DNA of 5,752 nt. Origin: Oscillospiraceae bacterium (GTDB taxonomy: Bacteria; Bacillota; Clostridia; Saccharofermentanales; Saccharofermentanaceae). A model generated the notes under the pieces. The model had not been told where the DNA came from and made no database searches. It saw only the letters and a program-made list of their open reading frames with translations. Position 1 is the stretch's first letter; each line of letters begins with the position of its first letter. The stretch lies in the NCBI GenBank assembly GCA_902795955.1, contig CADBNJ010000133.1:1-5752 (forward strand), written 5' to 3'. Position numbers and translations under genes: made by a program. Of this stretch, positions 1 to 5,117 are shown piece after piece.

Positions 1-114
1 ACGCTCACGGTTACCCTCCTTGATCTTCAGGTGAGCCTTAACGTAATCACCTACTTCGACTTCGGAGTAGTTGTTTCTGAGATTCTCGTTCTCAACAACT
101 TTTACTAAATCCAT
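1..114 (-). CDS. rplS: 50S ribosomal protein L19, N-terminal part (runs off left edge)
   Basis: L19 is a large-subunit protein lying at the interface with the 30S subunit and is needed for subunit bridging. Only the first 38 codons are present (MDLVKVVENE...KIKEGNRER). The pattern 'VGDYVKAHLKIKEGNRER' matches the conserved L19 start, where a GDxVxVHxKxxEGxRER motif follows a short N-terminal helix. The ATG at 112-114 is preceded by a very strong Shine-Dalgarno (AAGGAGG, 124-130) nine bases away, which fixes the start. It is the last visible gene of the ylxM-to-rplS operon, and trmD-rplS is the usual order in bacteria. The 78-base gap after trmD is longer than the other gaps in the operon and may hold a leader structure. 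The identification is firm despite truncation, because motif and context agree. Confidence 0.95.
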   Translation of the reverse strand, partial: MDLVKVVENENLRNNYSEVEVGDYVKAHLKIKEGNRER

Positions 115-192
115 TTTGTAGTTCCTCCTTGTCCTGCAGATGTTCGTGCCTGGAATCGGGGCAGAGGACCATCCTGATAAAACTGTAAAATT
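115..192 (-). promoter_or_regulatory. trmD-rplS gap, possible L19 leader RNA
   Basis: Read on the minus strand, this gap can form an outer stem GUCCU/AGGAC (165-169 with 131-135) enclosing a small hairpin UGCC/GGCA (160-163 with 147-150, nine-base loop). A competing hairpin AGGA-UGG-UCCU (165-175) uses the same UCCU. The outer stem ends next to the rplS Shine-Dalgarno, and UCCU could also pair with the AGGA inside it. L19 autoregulatory leaders upstream of rplS are known in low-GC Gram-positive bacteria. I cannot confirm membership of that family, the stems are short, and hand-found pairings of this size arise easily by chance. Confidence 0.25.
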
Positions 193-933
193 TTAACACA
201 AGCCTTTTTGCATGGCAAGCATTTTCTCCCACTCTTCTTCGGAAATCTGAAGATTATCGAGCATATCAGGTCTCTTTTGCCATGTCTCAACGAGGGAATT
301 GATGTGATTATACTCATCTATGGCAGCCTGATTGCCGCTCAGGAGCACCGCAGGGACTTCCCTGCCGTGCCATTCCGCAGGCTTCGTATACTGTCTTGCT
401 TCCAGCGTTCCCGACATATGGGACTCGTTCATATAGGCGTCCGATGACGGAAGCACGCCCGGGATCATTCTGGAGATACAGTCGATGATCGTGACCGCAG
501 CGATCTCGCCGCCCGTAAGCACAAAATCACCGAGTGATATCTCCTCATCACAGATCTCGTCGATAACTCTGGCGTCTATTCCCTCATAGTGGCCGCATAT
601 TATCAGAAGAGAACTGCGCGATGCAAGTTCAATTGCTTTGGCCTGGTTGAAGACTGTTCCTTTGGGAGATACATAGACGGTGTAAGGAGCATCTCCTCCA
701 CGCCTGTCAGCCACGGATCTCCAGCAGTCATATACCGGACCACACTGCATGAGCATTCCGGTTCCGCCGCCATACATCGTATCATCCACCTTGCCGTAGC
801 TGTTGACGGCAAAATCGCGGATATTAAGACATTCCAGGTTAATGATGCCGCGGTCGATGGCGCGCCCTGTTATGCTGGCACGCAGAAAGGAATCAACCTG
901 TTCCGGGAATAGTGTCTCAACGTAGAAATCCAT
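193..933 (-). CDS. trmD: tRNA (guanine-N1-)-methyltransferase TrmD
   Basis: TrmD uses S-adenosylmethionine to methylate N1 of G37, next to the anticodon, in tRNAs with G36, which prevents +1 frameshifting. It is a cytoplasmic SPOUT-family dimer with a trefoil knot. The 246 residues match the family's usual length. Visible motifs are YGGGTGM (54-60), SPKG (89-92), CGHYEGIDARVID (113-125) and SLGDFVLTGGE (133-142), the last two forming the knotted SAM site. The segment TLEARQYTKP (176-185) aligns with the E. coli region carrying catalytic Asp169, and here the aligned residue appears to be Glu178. The ATG overlaps the rimM stop by one base (TAATG) and no good Shine-Dalgarno precedes it, so translation is probably coupled to rimM. 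Identification is certain; the meaning of Glu178 is uncertain. Confidence 0.98.
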   Translation of the reverse strand: MDFYVETLFPEQVDSFLRASITGRAIDRGIINLECLNIRDFAVNSYGKVDDTMYGGGTGMLMQCGPVYDCWRSVADRRGGDAPYTVYVSPKGTVFNQAKAIELASRSSLLIICGHYEGIDARVIDEICDEEISLGDFVLTGGEIAAVTIIDCISRMIPGVLPSSDAYMNESHMSGTLEARQYTKPAEWHGREVPAVLLSGNQAAIDEYNHINSLVETWQKRPDMLDNLQISEEEWEKMLAMQKGLC

Positions 934-1457
934 TATTCGTAAATCTCGTAAAGCCCTTCGGGGAGCCTGACCCTGAATGTTCCGCCGCTGATATCAACAT
1001 CGTAGCAGACCGCGTTCAGATAAGGTATCAACAGGTCCTTCTTGCCCTTGCGCCTGATCTCTATGATATAGTTGGCACCGGTCTCATAGCAATCAGTAAT
1101 CCTGCCGAGAGATCCCCTGACATCATCTATAACTTCAAGCCCTATAAGGTCAACGATATAGTAGCGTCCTTCAGGAAGCTCGGCTGCATTCTCGCGGGTT
1201 ACGGACATATACTGCCCTCTGTATGTCTCAGCCAGAGTGCGGTCATCAACGCCTTCCAGCCTGACCAGCACCATCTCTTTATCGATCCTTGCAGATACTA
1301 CTGAACAAGGCTTGGGATCCTTGAGATTCTCCCCTGACAGGAAACAATCCTTTAACTTAAGAAAACGGTGCGCATCGTCCGTCAGCGGGTAAACCTTAAG
1401 TTCACCCCTGACACCATGCACACCTACGATCTTGCCGATTATTATCAGCCCGTTCAT
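933..1457 (-). CDS. rimM: 16S rRNA processing / 30S maturation protein RimM
   Basis: RimM assists late assembly of the 30S head, binding S19 and acting near 16S helices 31 and 33b. Of 174 residues, about 5-85 form the RimM N-terminal barrel, opening with IGKIVGVHGVRGELKV (7-22), a family hallmark; about 95-172 form the PRC-barrel domain, opening with EGRYYIVDLIGLEV (96-109). The reading frame is open up to 1502, but that would add 15 residues overlapping khpA. The ATG at 1455-1457 is chosen because it puts the family motif at the N-terminus and lies one base after the khpA stop. There is only a weak GGA before it, suggesting translational coupling to khpA. The rimM-trmD adjacency is very widely conserved. 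Confidence 0.96.
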   Translation of the reverse strand: MNGLIIIGKIVGVHGVRGELKVYPLTDDAHRFLKLKDCFLSGENLKDPKPCSVVSARIDKEMVLVRLEGVDDRTLAETYRGQYMSVTRENAAELPEGRYYIVDLIGLEVIDDVRGSLGRITDCYETGANYIIEIRRKGKKDLLIPYLNAVCYDVDISGGTFRVRLPEGLYEIYE

Positions 1458-1458
1458 A

Positions 1459-1686
1459 TTATCCGACGATATCGACGATAACACGCTTGCCGCTCTTGGC
1501 ATACTTAGCCTTCATGATGGCTCTTATTGCCTGAGCGCGCTTGCCGTTCTTGCCGATGATCTTACCGGTGTCCTCGGGAGCTACGGCCAACTCGAAAATA
1601 ACCGTGTTGCCCTTATTAGTCTCCTTAACTCTCACTTCATCGGGCTTTGTGACAAGCTCTCTAACAATGTAAGTAAGTAAATCCAT
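1459..1686 (-). CDS. khpA: KH-domain RNA-binding protein KhpA (YlqC family)
   Basis: This is a small single-KH protein of 75 residues, the usual length for the family. In other Firmicutes KhpA binds RNA, forms a partnership with KhpB (Jag/EloR) and influences cell elongation and sRNA biology. The KH core is visible as PEDTGKIIGKNGKRAQAIR (37-55), with the RNA-contacting GxxG loop GKNG at 45-48, followed by a helix and a final strand (GKRVIVDIV). The start ATG is preceded by AGGCGG (1694-1699) at seven bases. It lies 14 bases after rpsP and one base before rimM, the standard Firmicutes position. Its exact role here is inferred from the family; no partner is encoded in the window. Confidence 0.95.
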   Translation of the reverse strand: MDLLTYIVRELVTKPDEVRVKETNKGNTVIFELAVAPEDTGKIIGKNGKRAQAIRAIMKAKYAKSGKRVIVDIVG

Positions 1687-1700
1687 CAGTACACCGCCTA

Positions 1701-1943
1701 TCAGAGAACGCCCTGCTTCTTGAGAAGGTCACGTACTGTATCTGTAGGCTGAGCACCGTTGCCGATCCACTTCTTAGCAGCCTCTGCATCGATATTAACC
1801 TCTGCAGGATCTGTGAGGGGATTATATGTACCGATCTCCTCGATGAATCTGCCGTCTCTGGGATATCTGGAATCTGCAACTACTACTCTGTAGAAAGGTG
1901 CCTTCTTCTTACCCATTCTTCTCAAACGAATCTTTACTGCCAT
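1701..1943 (-). CDS. rpsP: 30S ribosomal protein S16
   Basis: S16 is a primary-to-secondary assembly protein of the small subunit body. The 80 residues carry the family signature at the N-terminus, [20 protein letters not shown] (1-20), then [20 protein letters not shown] (23-42) and the C-terminal [16 protein letters not shown] segment. The frame is open five codons further, to a TTG at 1958, but that stretch is itself the Shine-Dalgarno (GGAGGA, 1951-1956), so the ATG at 1941-1943 is the start. It is separated from ffh by 72 bases containing a hairpin and an A-rich stretch, the largest break inside the rpsP half of the operon, which could uncouple its expression from ffh. Confidence 0.98.
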   Translation of the reverse strand: MAVKIRLRRMGKKKAPFYRVVVADSRYPRDGRFIEEIGTYNPLTDPAEVNIDAEAAKKWIGNGAQPTDTVRDLLKKQGVL

Positions 1944-1950
1944 TTTGTCT

Positions 1951-1956
1951 TCCTCC
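1951..1956 (-). promoter_or_regulatory. rpsP ribosome binding site
   Basis: GGAGGA lies seven bases before the ATG at 1941-1943, ideal spacing. It decides the rpsP start against the longer TTG-initiated frame that would translate through it. An A-rich tract on the mRNA strand just upstream (about 1963-1980) leaves the site unstructured. Confidence 0.85.
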
Positions 1957-1980
1957 AAATTAATTTGTTTCTTTTTTTAT

Positions 1981-2010
1981 TTATCACGCCGGTATGTCCG
2001 GCGGGGATAA
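1981..2010 (-). other. Intercistronic hairpin between ffh and rpsP
   Basis: The 30 bases after the ffh stop form a two-part stem: TTATC/GATAA (1981-1985 with 2006-2010), a small internal asymmetry, then the perfect GC stem CGCCGG/CCGGCG (1987-1992 with 1998-2003) around a five-base loop. On the transcribed (minus) strand it is followed by an A-rich run, not a U-tract, so it is not a standard intrinsic terminator for this operon; on the plus strand the T-rich run precedes the stem and does not serve either. A role as an mRNA stability or processing element separating ffh from rpsP is inference. Confidence 0.6.
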
Positions 2011-2015
2011 CTTAA

Positions 2016-3440
2016 TTATCTTCTGCCCTTCTTGTGCTTGGGCTTCTTCTTGCCTCCGCCGAGTCCGCCGAGACCTCCTCCTCCGAGCGCTCCGAGTCCG
2101 CCGAGGCCCTTGAGACCACCCAATCCGCCGAGGCCCTTGGGCAGGCGGAGTCCGCCCTTGCTCATCTGCTTCATGATCTTGGCTGAAGTCTCGTACTGCT
2201 GCATGAGCTTGTTGACATCAGCGACGGCTACGCCGGCACCCTGAGCTATCCTCTTACGCCTGCTTGCATCGAGGAGCTTGGGGTTCTTCCTCTCCTTCTT
2301 GGTCATCGAAGAGATGATGGCCATATTATGGTCGATGATCCTGTCATCGATGTCATCTTCCTTTACCTTGCCGGGTGCGCCGGGGATCATACCTACGAGA
2401 TCCTTGAGAGAGCCCATCTTCCTCATCTGCTGGAACTGGTTATACAGGTCGTTCAGGTCGTACTCGTTATTCATCATACGGCCGAGCTGCTTCCTTGCCT
2501 CTTCCTCGTCCACGTTGACAGATGCTCTCTCGATAAGTGAGATCACGTCGCCCATTCCGAGTATCCTGTCTGCCATTCTCTGAGGATAGAAAGTCTCTAT
2601 AGCGTCAACCTTCTCGCCTACGCAGATGTATTTGATCGGCTTGCCGGTAAGCTTACGGATCGAGAGTGCGGCACCGCCTCTGGCATCACCGTCGAGCTTG
2701 GTCATGATGAAGCCGTCCATACCGATCGCTTCCTCGAAGCTCTGCGCAACATTAACGGCTTCCTGACCGATCATGGCATCCACTACGAGAAGCTTCTCCG
2801 TAGGATTAACGGCTTTATTGATCAGAGCGAGCTCTTCCATGAGTTCATCGTCAACGACAGTACGTCCTGCAGTATCGACGATGAGATAATTGCACAGAAG
2901 GTACTTTGCCTTGTCCACAGCCTCATTGGCGATCTGAACGGCATCGGTACATTCGGGATGGATGTAGCAGTCTACTCCAACACCCTTTGCAAGGACTTCA
3001 AGCTGTCTTGCAGCAGCCGGTCTGTGAACGTCAACTGATGCGACCATCGGCTTCTTGCCGTCCTTCTTGAGGAGCTTGGCAAGCTTGACCGCAGTTGTTG
3101 TCTTACCTGCACCCTGAAGACCGTAAAGGATGATCGTCGTAAATCCCGTTGATGATATTGCCAGCTTGGATTCGCCCGTACCGAGAAGTTCGGTAAGCGA
3201 GTCTCTTACGATCTTAACTATCTGCTGGCCGGGAGTGAAGGAGCCCTGAACGTCAACGCCCTTGCACTTCTCGCTCATCTCGGCAACAAATGTCTTGACT
3301 ACGCCGTAGTTAACATCGGCTTCAAGGAGGGCCATACGTATCTCACGCATCATCTCCTTGATGTCATCATCGGTAACACGCGCCTTGCCGCGCATCTTGG
3401 CCGTTATGCTCTGAAGCTTACTTGACAAACTCTCAAACAT
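2016..3440 (-). CDS. ffh: Signal recognition particle protein Ffh (SRP54)
   Basis: Ffh is the SRP GTPase that binds signal sequences and 4.5S/scRNA and docks with FtsY at the membrane for co-translational targeting. The 474 residues contain an N domain (about 1-95) and a G domain (about 96-297) with P-loop GLQGAGKTTT (107-116), DVHRPAA (137-143), DTAGR (189-193), TKLD (247-250) and GDARGG (251-256). The methionine-rich M domain (about 300-430) has the RNA-binding motif SRRKRIAQGAG (393-403). The protein ends with a glycine/leucine tail (436-463) and a basic KKKPKHKKGRR terminus, making it somewhat longer than the typical 440-450 residues. The ATG lies six bases after ylxM; the nearest Shine-Dalgarno, GGAG (3453-3456), is twelve bases away, so expression is likely coupled to ylxM. 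The SRP RNA gene is not in the window. Confidence 0.99.
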   Translation of the reverse strand: MFESLSSKLQSITAKMRGKARVTDDDIKEMMREIRMALLEADVNYGVVKTFVAEMSEKCKGVDVQGSFTPGQQIVKIVRDSLTELLGTGESKLAISSTGFTTIILYGLQGAGKTTTAVKLAKLLKKDGKKPMVASVDVHRPAAARQLEVLAKGVGVDCYIHPECTDAVQIANEAVDKAKYLLCNYLIVDTAGRTVVDDELMEELALINKAVNPTEKLLVVDAMIGQEAVNVAQSFEEAIGMDGFIMTKLDGDARGGAALSIRKLTGKPIKYICVGEKVDAIETFYPQRMADRILGMGDVISLIERASVNVDEEEARKQLGRMMNNEYDLNDLYNQFQQMRKMGSLKDLVGMIPGAPGKVKEDDIDDRIIDHNMAIISSMTKKERKNPKLLDASRRKRIAQGAGVAVADVNKLMQQYETSAKIMKQMSKGGLRLPKGLGGLGGLKGLGGLGALGGGGLGGLGGGKKKPKHKKGRR

Positions 3441-3446
3441 TATTAC

Positions 3447-3767
3447 TTATATCTCCGTCTTCAACGCTTCCAGAAGTGCTCTCGCGCCCTCAGGATCATT
3501 ATTATCGATCAGTTCTATCGCTTCGTTGATGATCGCCATCTGTGACGAGAACTTATCCGCCAGTCCCAGCTTGCTCTCAAATTCCCGAAGCTGGTTAAGA
3601 CCTCTCTTAACCGTATCGTGCACGCCCTGCCTTGATATATTCTCGCTGTCGGCTATCTCTGCCAGCGTGAGATCATCATCAAGATAGAGCTCCAGCGTGC
3701 TCCTTGTCTTATCAGTCAGGAGATTGCCGTAAAAATCAAGCAGCAAAGCATCTGTATATGACTTCAT
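3447..3767 (-). CDS. ylxM: SRP operon DNA-binding-like protein YlxM
   Basis: This 106-residue helix-turn-helix protein belongs to the YlxM/p13 family (UPF0122), found almost always directly before ffh in Firmicutes. In Streptococcus a YlxM protein modulates SRP GTPase activity, so it may be an SRP accessory factor despite its sigma-like HTH. Visible are the N-terminal helix with LLDFYGNLLTDKTRSTLELYL (9-29) and the HTH, DLTLAEIADSENISRQGVHD (32-51), followed by VKRGLNQLREFESKLGL. The frame is open to a TTG at 3824, but that TTG is the promoter -35 box; the ATG at 3765-3767 matches the family N-terminus and has GGAGGA at seven bases. It is the first gene of the operon, starting about 20 bases after the predicted transcription start. 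Confidence 0.95.
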   Translation of the reverse strand: MKSYTDALLLDFYGNLLTDKTRSTLELYLDDDLTLAEIADSENISRQGVHDTVKRGLNQLREFESKLGLADKFSSQMAIINEAIELIDNNDPEGARALLEALKTEI

Positions 3768-3774
3768 GGCAGAC

Positions 3775-3780
3775 TCCTCC
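3775..3780 (-). promoter_or_regulatory. ylxM ribosome binding site
   Basis: GGAGGA seven bases upstream of the ATG at 3765-3767 fixes the ylxM start. The longer frame back to 3824 would place the translation start upstream of the predicted transcription start. Confidence 0.85.
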
Positions 3781-3795
3781 CCGTAAGCAAGGCAA

Positions 3796-3824
3796 ATAAT
3801 AACAGACACCGCAAGTGGTGTCAA
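3796..3824 (-). promoter_or_regulatory. Sigma-A promoter of the ylxM-ffh-rpsP...rplS operon
   Basis: The -35 box TTGACA (3819-3824) is a perfect consensus and the -10 box TATTAT (3796-3801) differs from TATAAT at one base; the spacer is exactly 17 bases. Transcription should begin near 3788-3790, giving a leader of about 20 bases that holds the ylxM ribosome binding site. A strong housekeeping promoter is what an operon of ribosomal and SRP genes would be expected to have. Confidence 0.85.
3805..3822. repeat. Inverted repeat inside the ylxM operon promoter
   Basis: GACACC-GCAAGT-GGTGTC is a perfect 6-bp inverted repeat with a six-base centre. It fills most of the promoter spacer and overlaps four bases of the -35 box, a position where a bound dimeric regulator would block RNA polymerase. 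The role as an operator is inference; chance is possible for a single 6+6 repeat. Confidence 0.4.
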
Positions 3825-3840
3825 GTAGTTTTACTTGTCA
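3819..3840. repeat. Imperfect inverted repeat upstream of the ylxM promoter
   Basis: CAAGTA-GTTT-TACTTG (3822-3837) is a 6-bp inverted repeat with a four-base loop, extended to TG...CA at the ends with one mismatch. It lies between the cyclase stop codon and the promoter and overlaps the -35 box. In the minus-strand transcript it is not followed by a U-tract, so it is at best a weak terminator for the cyclase gene; it could equally be a protein-binding site. Confidence 0.35.
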
Positions 3841-3871
3841 TCTTGATAAATGCCTGACGCAACGGAGATCC

Positions 3872-4993
3872 TTATCTGACATCGTCCTTGTGCCTCAGCT
3901 GATAGAATCCGCGTTTGATGCCGTAATCTATGTCGCTTGTGTAAAGCACCATATCCACCTTGTCCGTCAGTTCACGCTGCGCGACAAGCTCATACCATCT
4001 GTCACGACCCGTCTGCTTGGATATGTACATGGCCATATCCGCAAGATCAACATGCTGCTCGAGCGTCAGGATGCTGTCGGCACCGTTATAGAAAGGATAT
4101 TTAACAAAACCAATGGAACATGTAACATTCCTTCCCCTCATTGTCGCAGATGACGGGACTTTGATCTTATCCCTGAACCCCTGATTGATCTGCTCTGCAA
4201 GCGATGCGAAATCATAAGGGTATTTCTCACAATAAACTATAACGAATTCTTCACCGCCGTTCCTGACAACAACGCCGTTATCTCCGCAGATATCCCTGAG
4301 CAGCTTGCCCACATCGCGGAGCACGAAGTCACCTGCAGCATGACCGTAATCGTCGTTAACGCTCTTGAAATGGTCGATATCGATCATGAAGATCGCATAT
4401 GAATCTGTGCCGTACTTCTTCACCTGGGAATATGTAGTAAGACCTGACAGCTTCTGAAGATCCATATACGCAGTCAGCTTGTATGAGAAATATTTACGGT
4501 TGAAGCACCCCGTCAATTCATCCATGTACTTCTCGACAAGCGCCGCATCGACATAGAACTTGACCTGGTCTTCCCATGTTATTGCACTGTCCGGATTCCT
4601 GAACGGCTGGCTGATCTTGCCCGATACATAATACTCGGACAATTCGCTTCTCATGATCCCTGCAAGTTCTGTCTTGATGTCCCTTACCGGCTCGAAAACA
4701 AGCCTCTGATACAGGTTAACGAACAGCATCGTAATGAAGAATGTCATCCCCAGAGTATGGAACAGAAGGAACCAGAACAGGGCGATCTGAAGATCGTTCA
4801 TGTTCTTCAGGACAAACGTAACGGGTATCTTGGCAAACCATGAGATCAGGACGAATCCCAGCGTATTGATCACCAGCATTATTACAAAAACAATTGCTCC
4901 GACATACAAAGCCACATCGGACTTGTTTGTCCAAAGTCCGATGTGAGCCATCCTGTAGAACAGGTTCTTAAATGCTTCGATGATCCCTTTCAT
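3872..4993 (-). CDS. Membrane-anchored GGDEF protein, probable diguanylate cyclase
   Basis: GGDEF proteins make cyclic di-GMP from two GTP, controlling motility, adhesion and related behaviour. The 373 residues start with a basic cytoplasmic segment, then two hydrophobic helices (about 27-52 and 69-95) joined by a loop of only about 16 residues, then a linker with a HAMP-like FEPVRDI start (100-106). The GGDEF domain (about 156-336) has DELTGCFNRKYF (158-169), metal-binding Asp205 in IDIDHFKSVND (204-214), the signature GGEEF (246-250), SIGF and ADMAMYISKQTGRDRW. All expected active-site residues are present, so it is probably active. The RxxD inhibitory site expected five residues before GGEEF is absent (GDNG at 237-240). 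An in-frame TGA at about 5006-5008 prevents a longer start. No Shine-Dalgarno precedes the ATG. Met15 (4949-4951) is an alternative start, also without one. Confidence 0.93.
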   Translation of the reverse strand: MKGIIEAFKNLFYRMAHIGLWTNKSDVALYVGAIVFVIMLVINTLGFVLISWFAKIPVTFVLKNMNDLQIALFWFLLFHTLGMTFFITMLFVNLYQRLVFEPVRDIKTELAGIMRSELSEYYVSGKISQPFRNPDSAITWEDQVKFYVDAALVEKYMDELTGCFNRKYFSYKLTAYMDLQKLSGLTTYSQVKKYGTDSYAIFMIDIDHFKSVNDDYGHAAGDFVLRDVGKLLRDICGDNGVVVRNGGEEFVIVYCEKYPYDFASLAEQINQGFRDKIKVPSSATMRGRNVTCSIGFVKYPFYNGADSILTLEQHVDLADMAMYISKQTGRDRWYELVAQRELTDKVDMVLYTSDIDYGIKRGFYQLRHKDDVR

Positions 4994-4999
4994 AAGGCT

Positions 5000-5008
5000 A
5001 TTATATCA
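5000..5008 (-). promoter_or_regulatory. Extended -10 promoter of the GGDEF gene
   Basis: TGATATAAT on the minus strand is a perfect extended -10 (TGnTATAAT). The sequence at -35 (around 5023-5028, TGTCGT) is poor, as expected when an extended -10 compensates. The last base of the box is at 5000, so transcription should start near 4993, the first base of the ATG. The mRNA would then be leaderless or nearly so. Confidence 0.55.
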
Positions 5009-5010
5009 AA

Positions 5011-5023
5011 TATATTAAATATA
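5011..5023. repeat. AT palindrome in the divergent promoter region
   Basis: TATATT-A-AATATA is a perfect 6-1-6 palindrome lying in the spacer and -35 zone of the GGDEF gene promoter. It could be an operator, but the region is AT-rich and such palindromes occur by chance. Confidence 0.3.
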
Positions 5024-5047
5024 CGACACTATTATTACAATTCTTCA

Positions 5048-5076
5048 TTTACAATCATGCGGAAATATTTTACTAT
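5048..5076 (+). promoter_or_regulatory. Candidate sigma-A promoter of pfp
   Basis: TTTACA (5048-5053, five of six consensus bases) and TACTAT (5071-5076, four of six) are 17 bases apart. Transcription would start near 5083, leaving a leader of about 35 bases before the ATG at 5118. The weaker -10 box makes this a reasonable but not firm call. Confidence 0.45.
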
Positions 5077-5117
5077 ATGTTGGTTATTAAAAATATTAGT
5101 GCAAAGGAGTACTGATT

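Noticed and set aside
208..912. Plus-strand open frames opposite trmD (208-447, 589-912)
   Set aside because: They lie antisense within trmD, resemble no known family, and have no ribosome binding site; trmD is certain from its motifs.
912..1304. 130-codon plus-strand open frame opposite rimM
   Set aside because: Antisense shadow of rimM without family features or a Shine-Dalgarno.
1458..1502. Longer rimM start at 1502
   Set aside because: It would overlap khpA and adds 15 residues absent from the family; the ATG at 1457 follows the khpA stop directly.
1944..1958. Longer rpsP start at the TTG at 1958
   Set aside because: The extension consists of the Shine-Dalgarno itself, and S16 begins at MAVKIRL.
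1968..2010. Intrinsic terminator after ffh or on the plus strand
   Set aside because: On the minus strand the stem is followed by A's, not U's; on the plus strand the T-run comes before the stem. Neither orientation gives a terminator.
2032..2583. Plus-strand open frames opposite ffh, one proline-rich
   Set aside because: The proline-rich peptide is the antisense reading of the Ffh glycine/leucine tail; the others are likewise shadows of ffh.
3768..3824. Longer ylxM start at the TTG at 3824
   Set aside because: The TTG is part of the -35 box and lies upstream of the predicted transcription start; the inner ATG has an ideal ribosome binding site.
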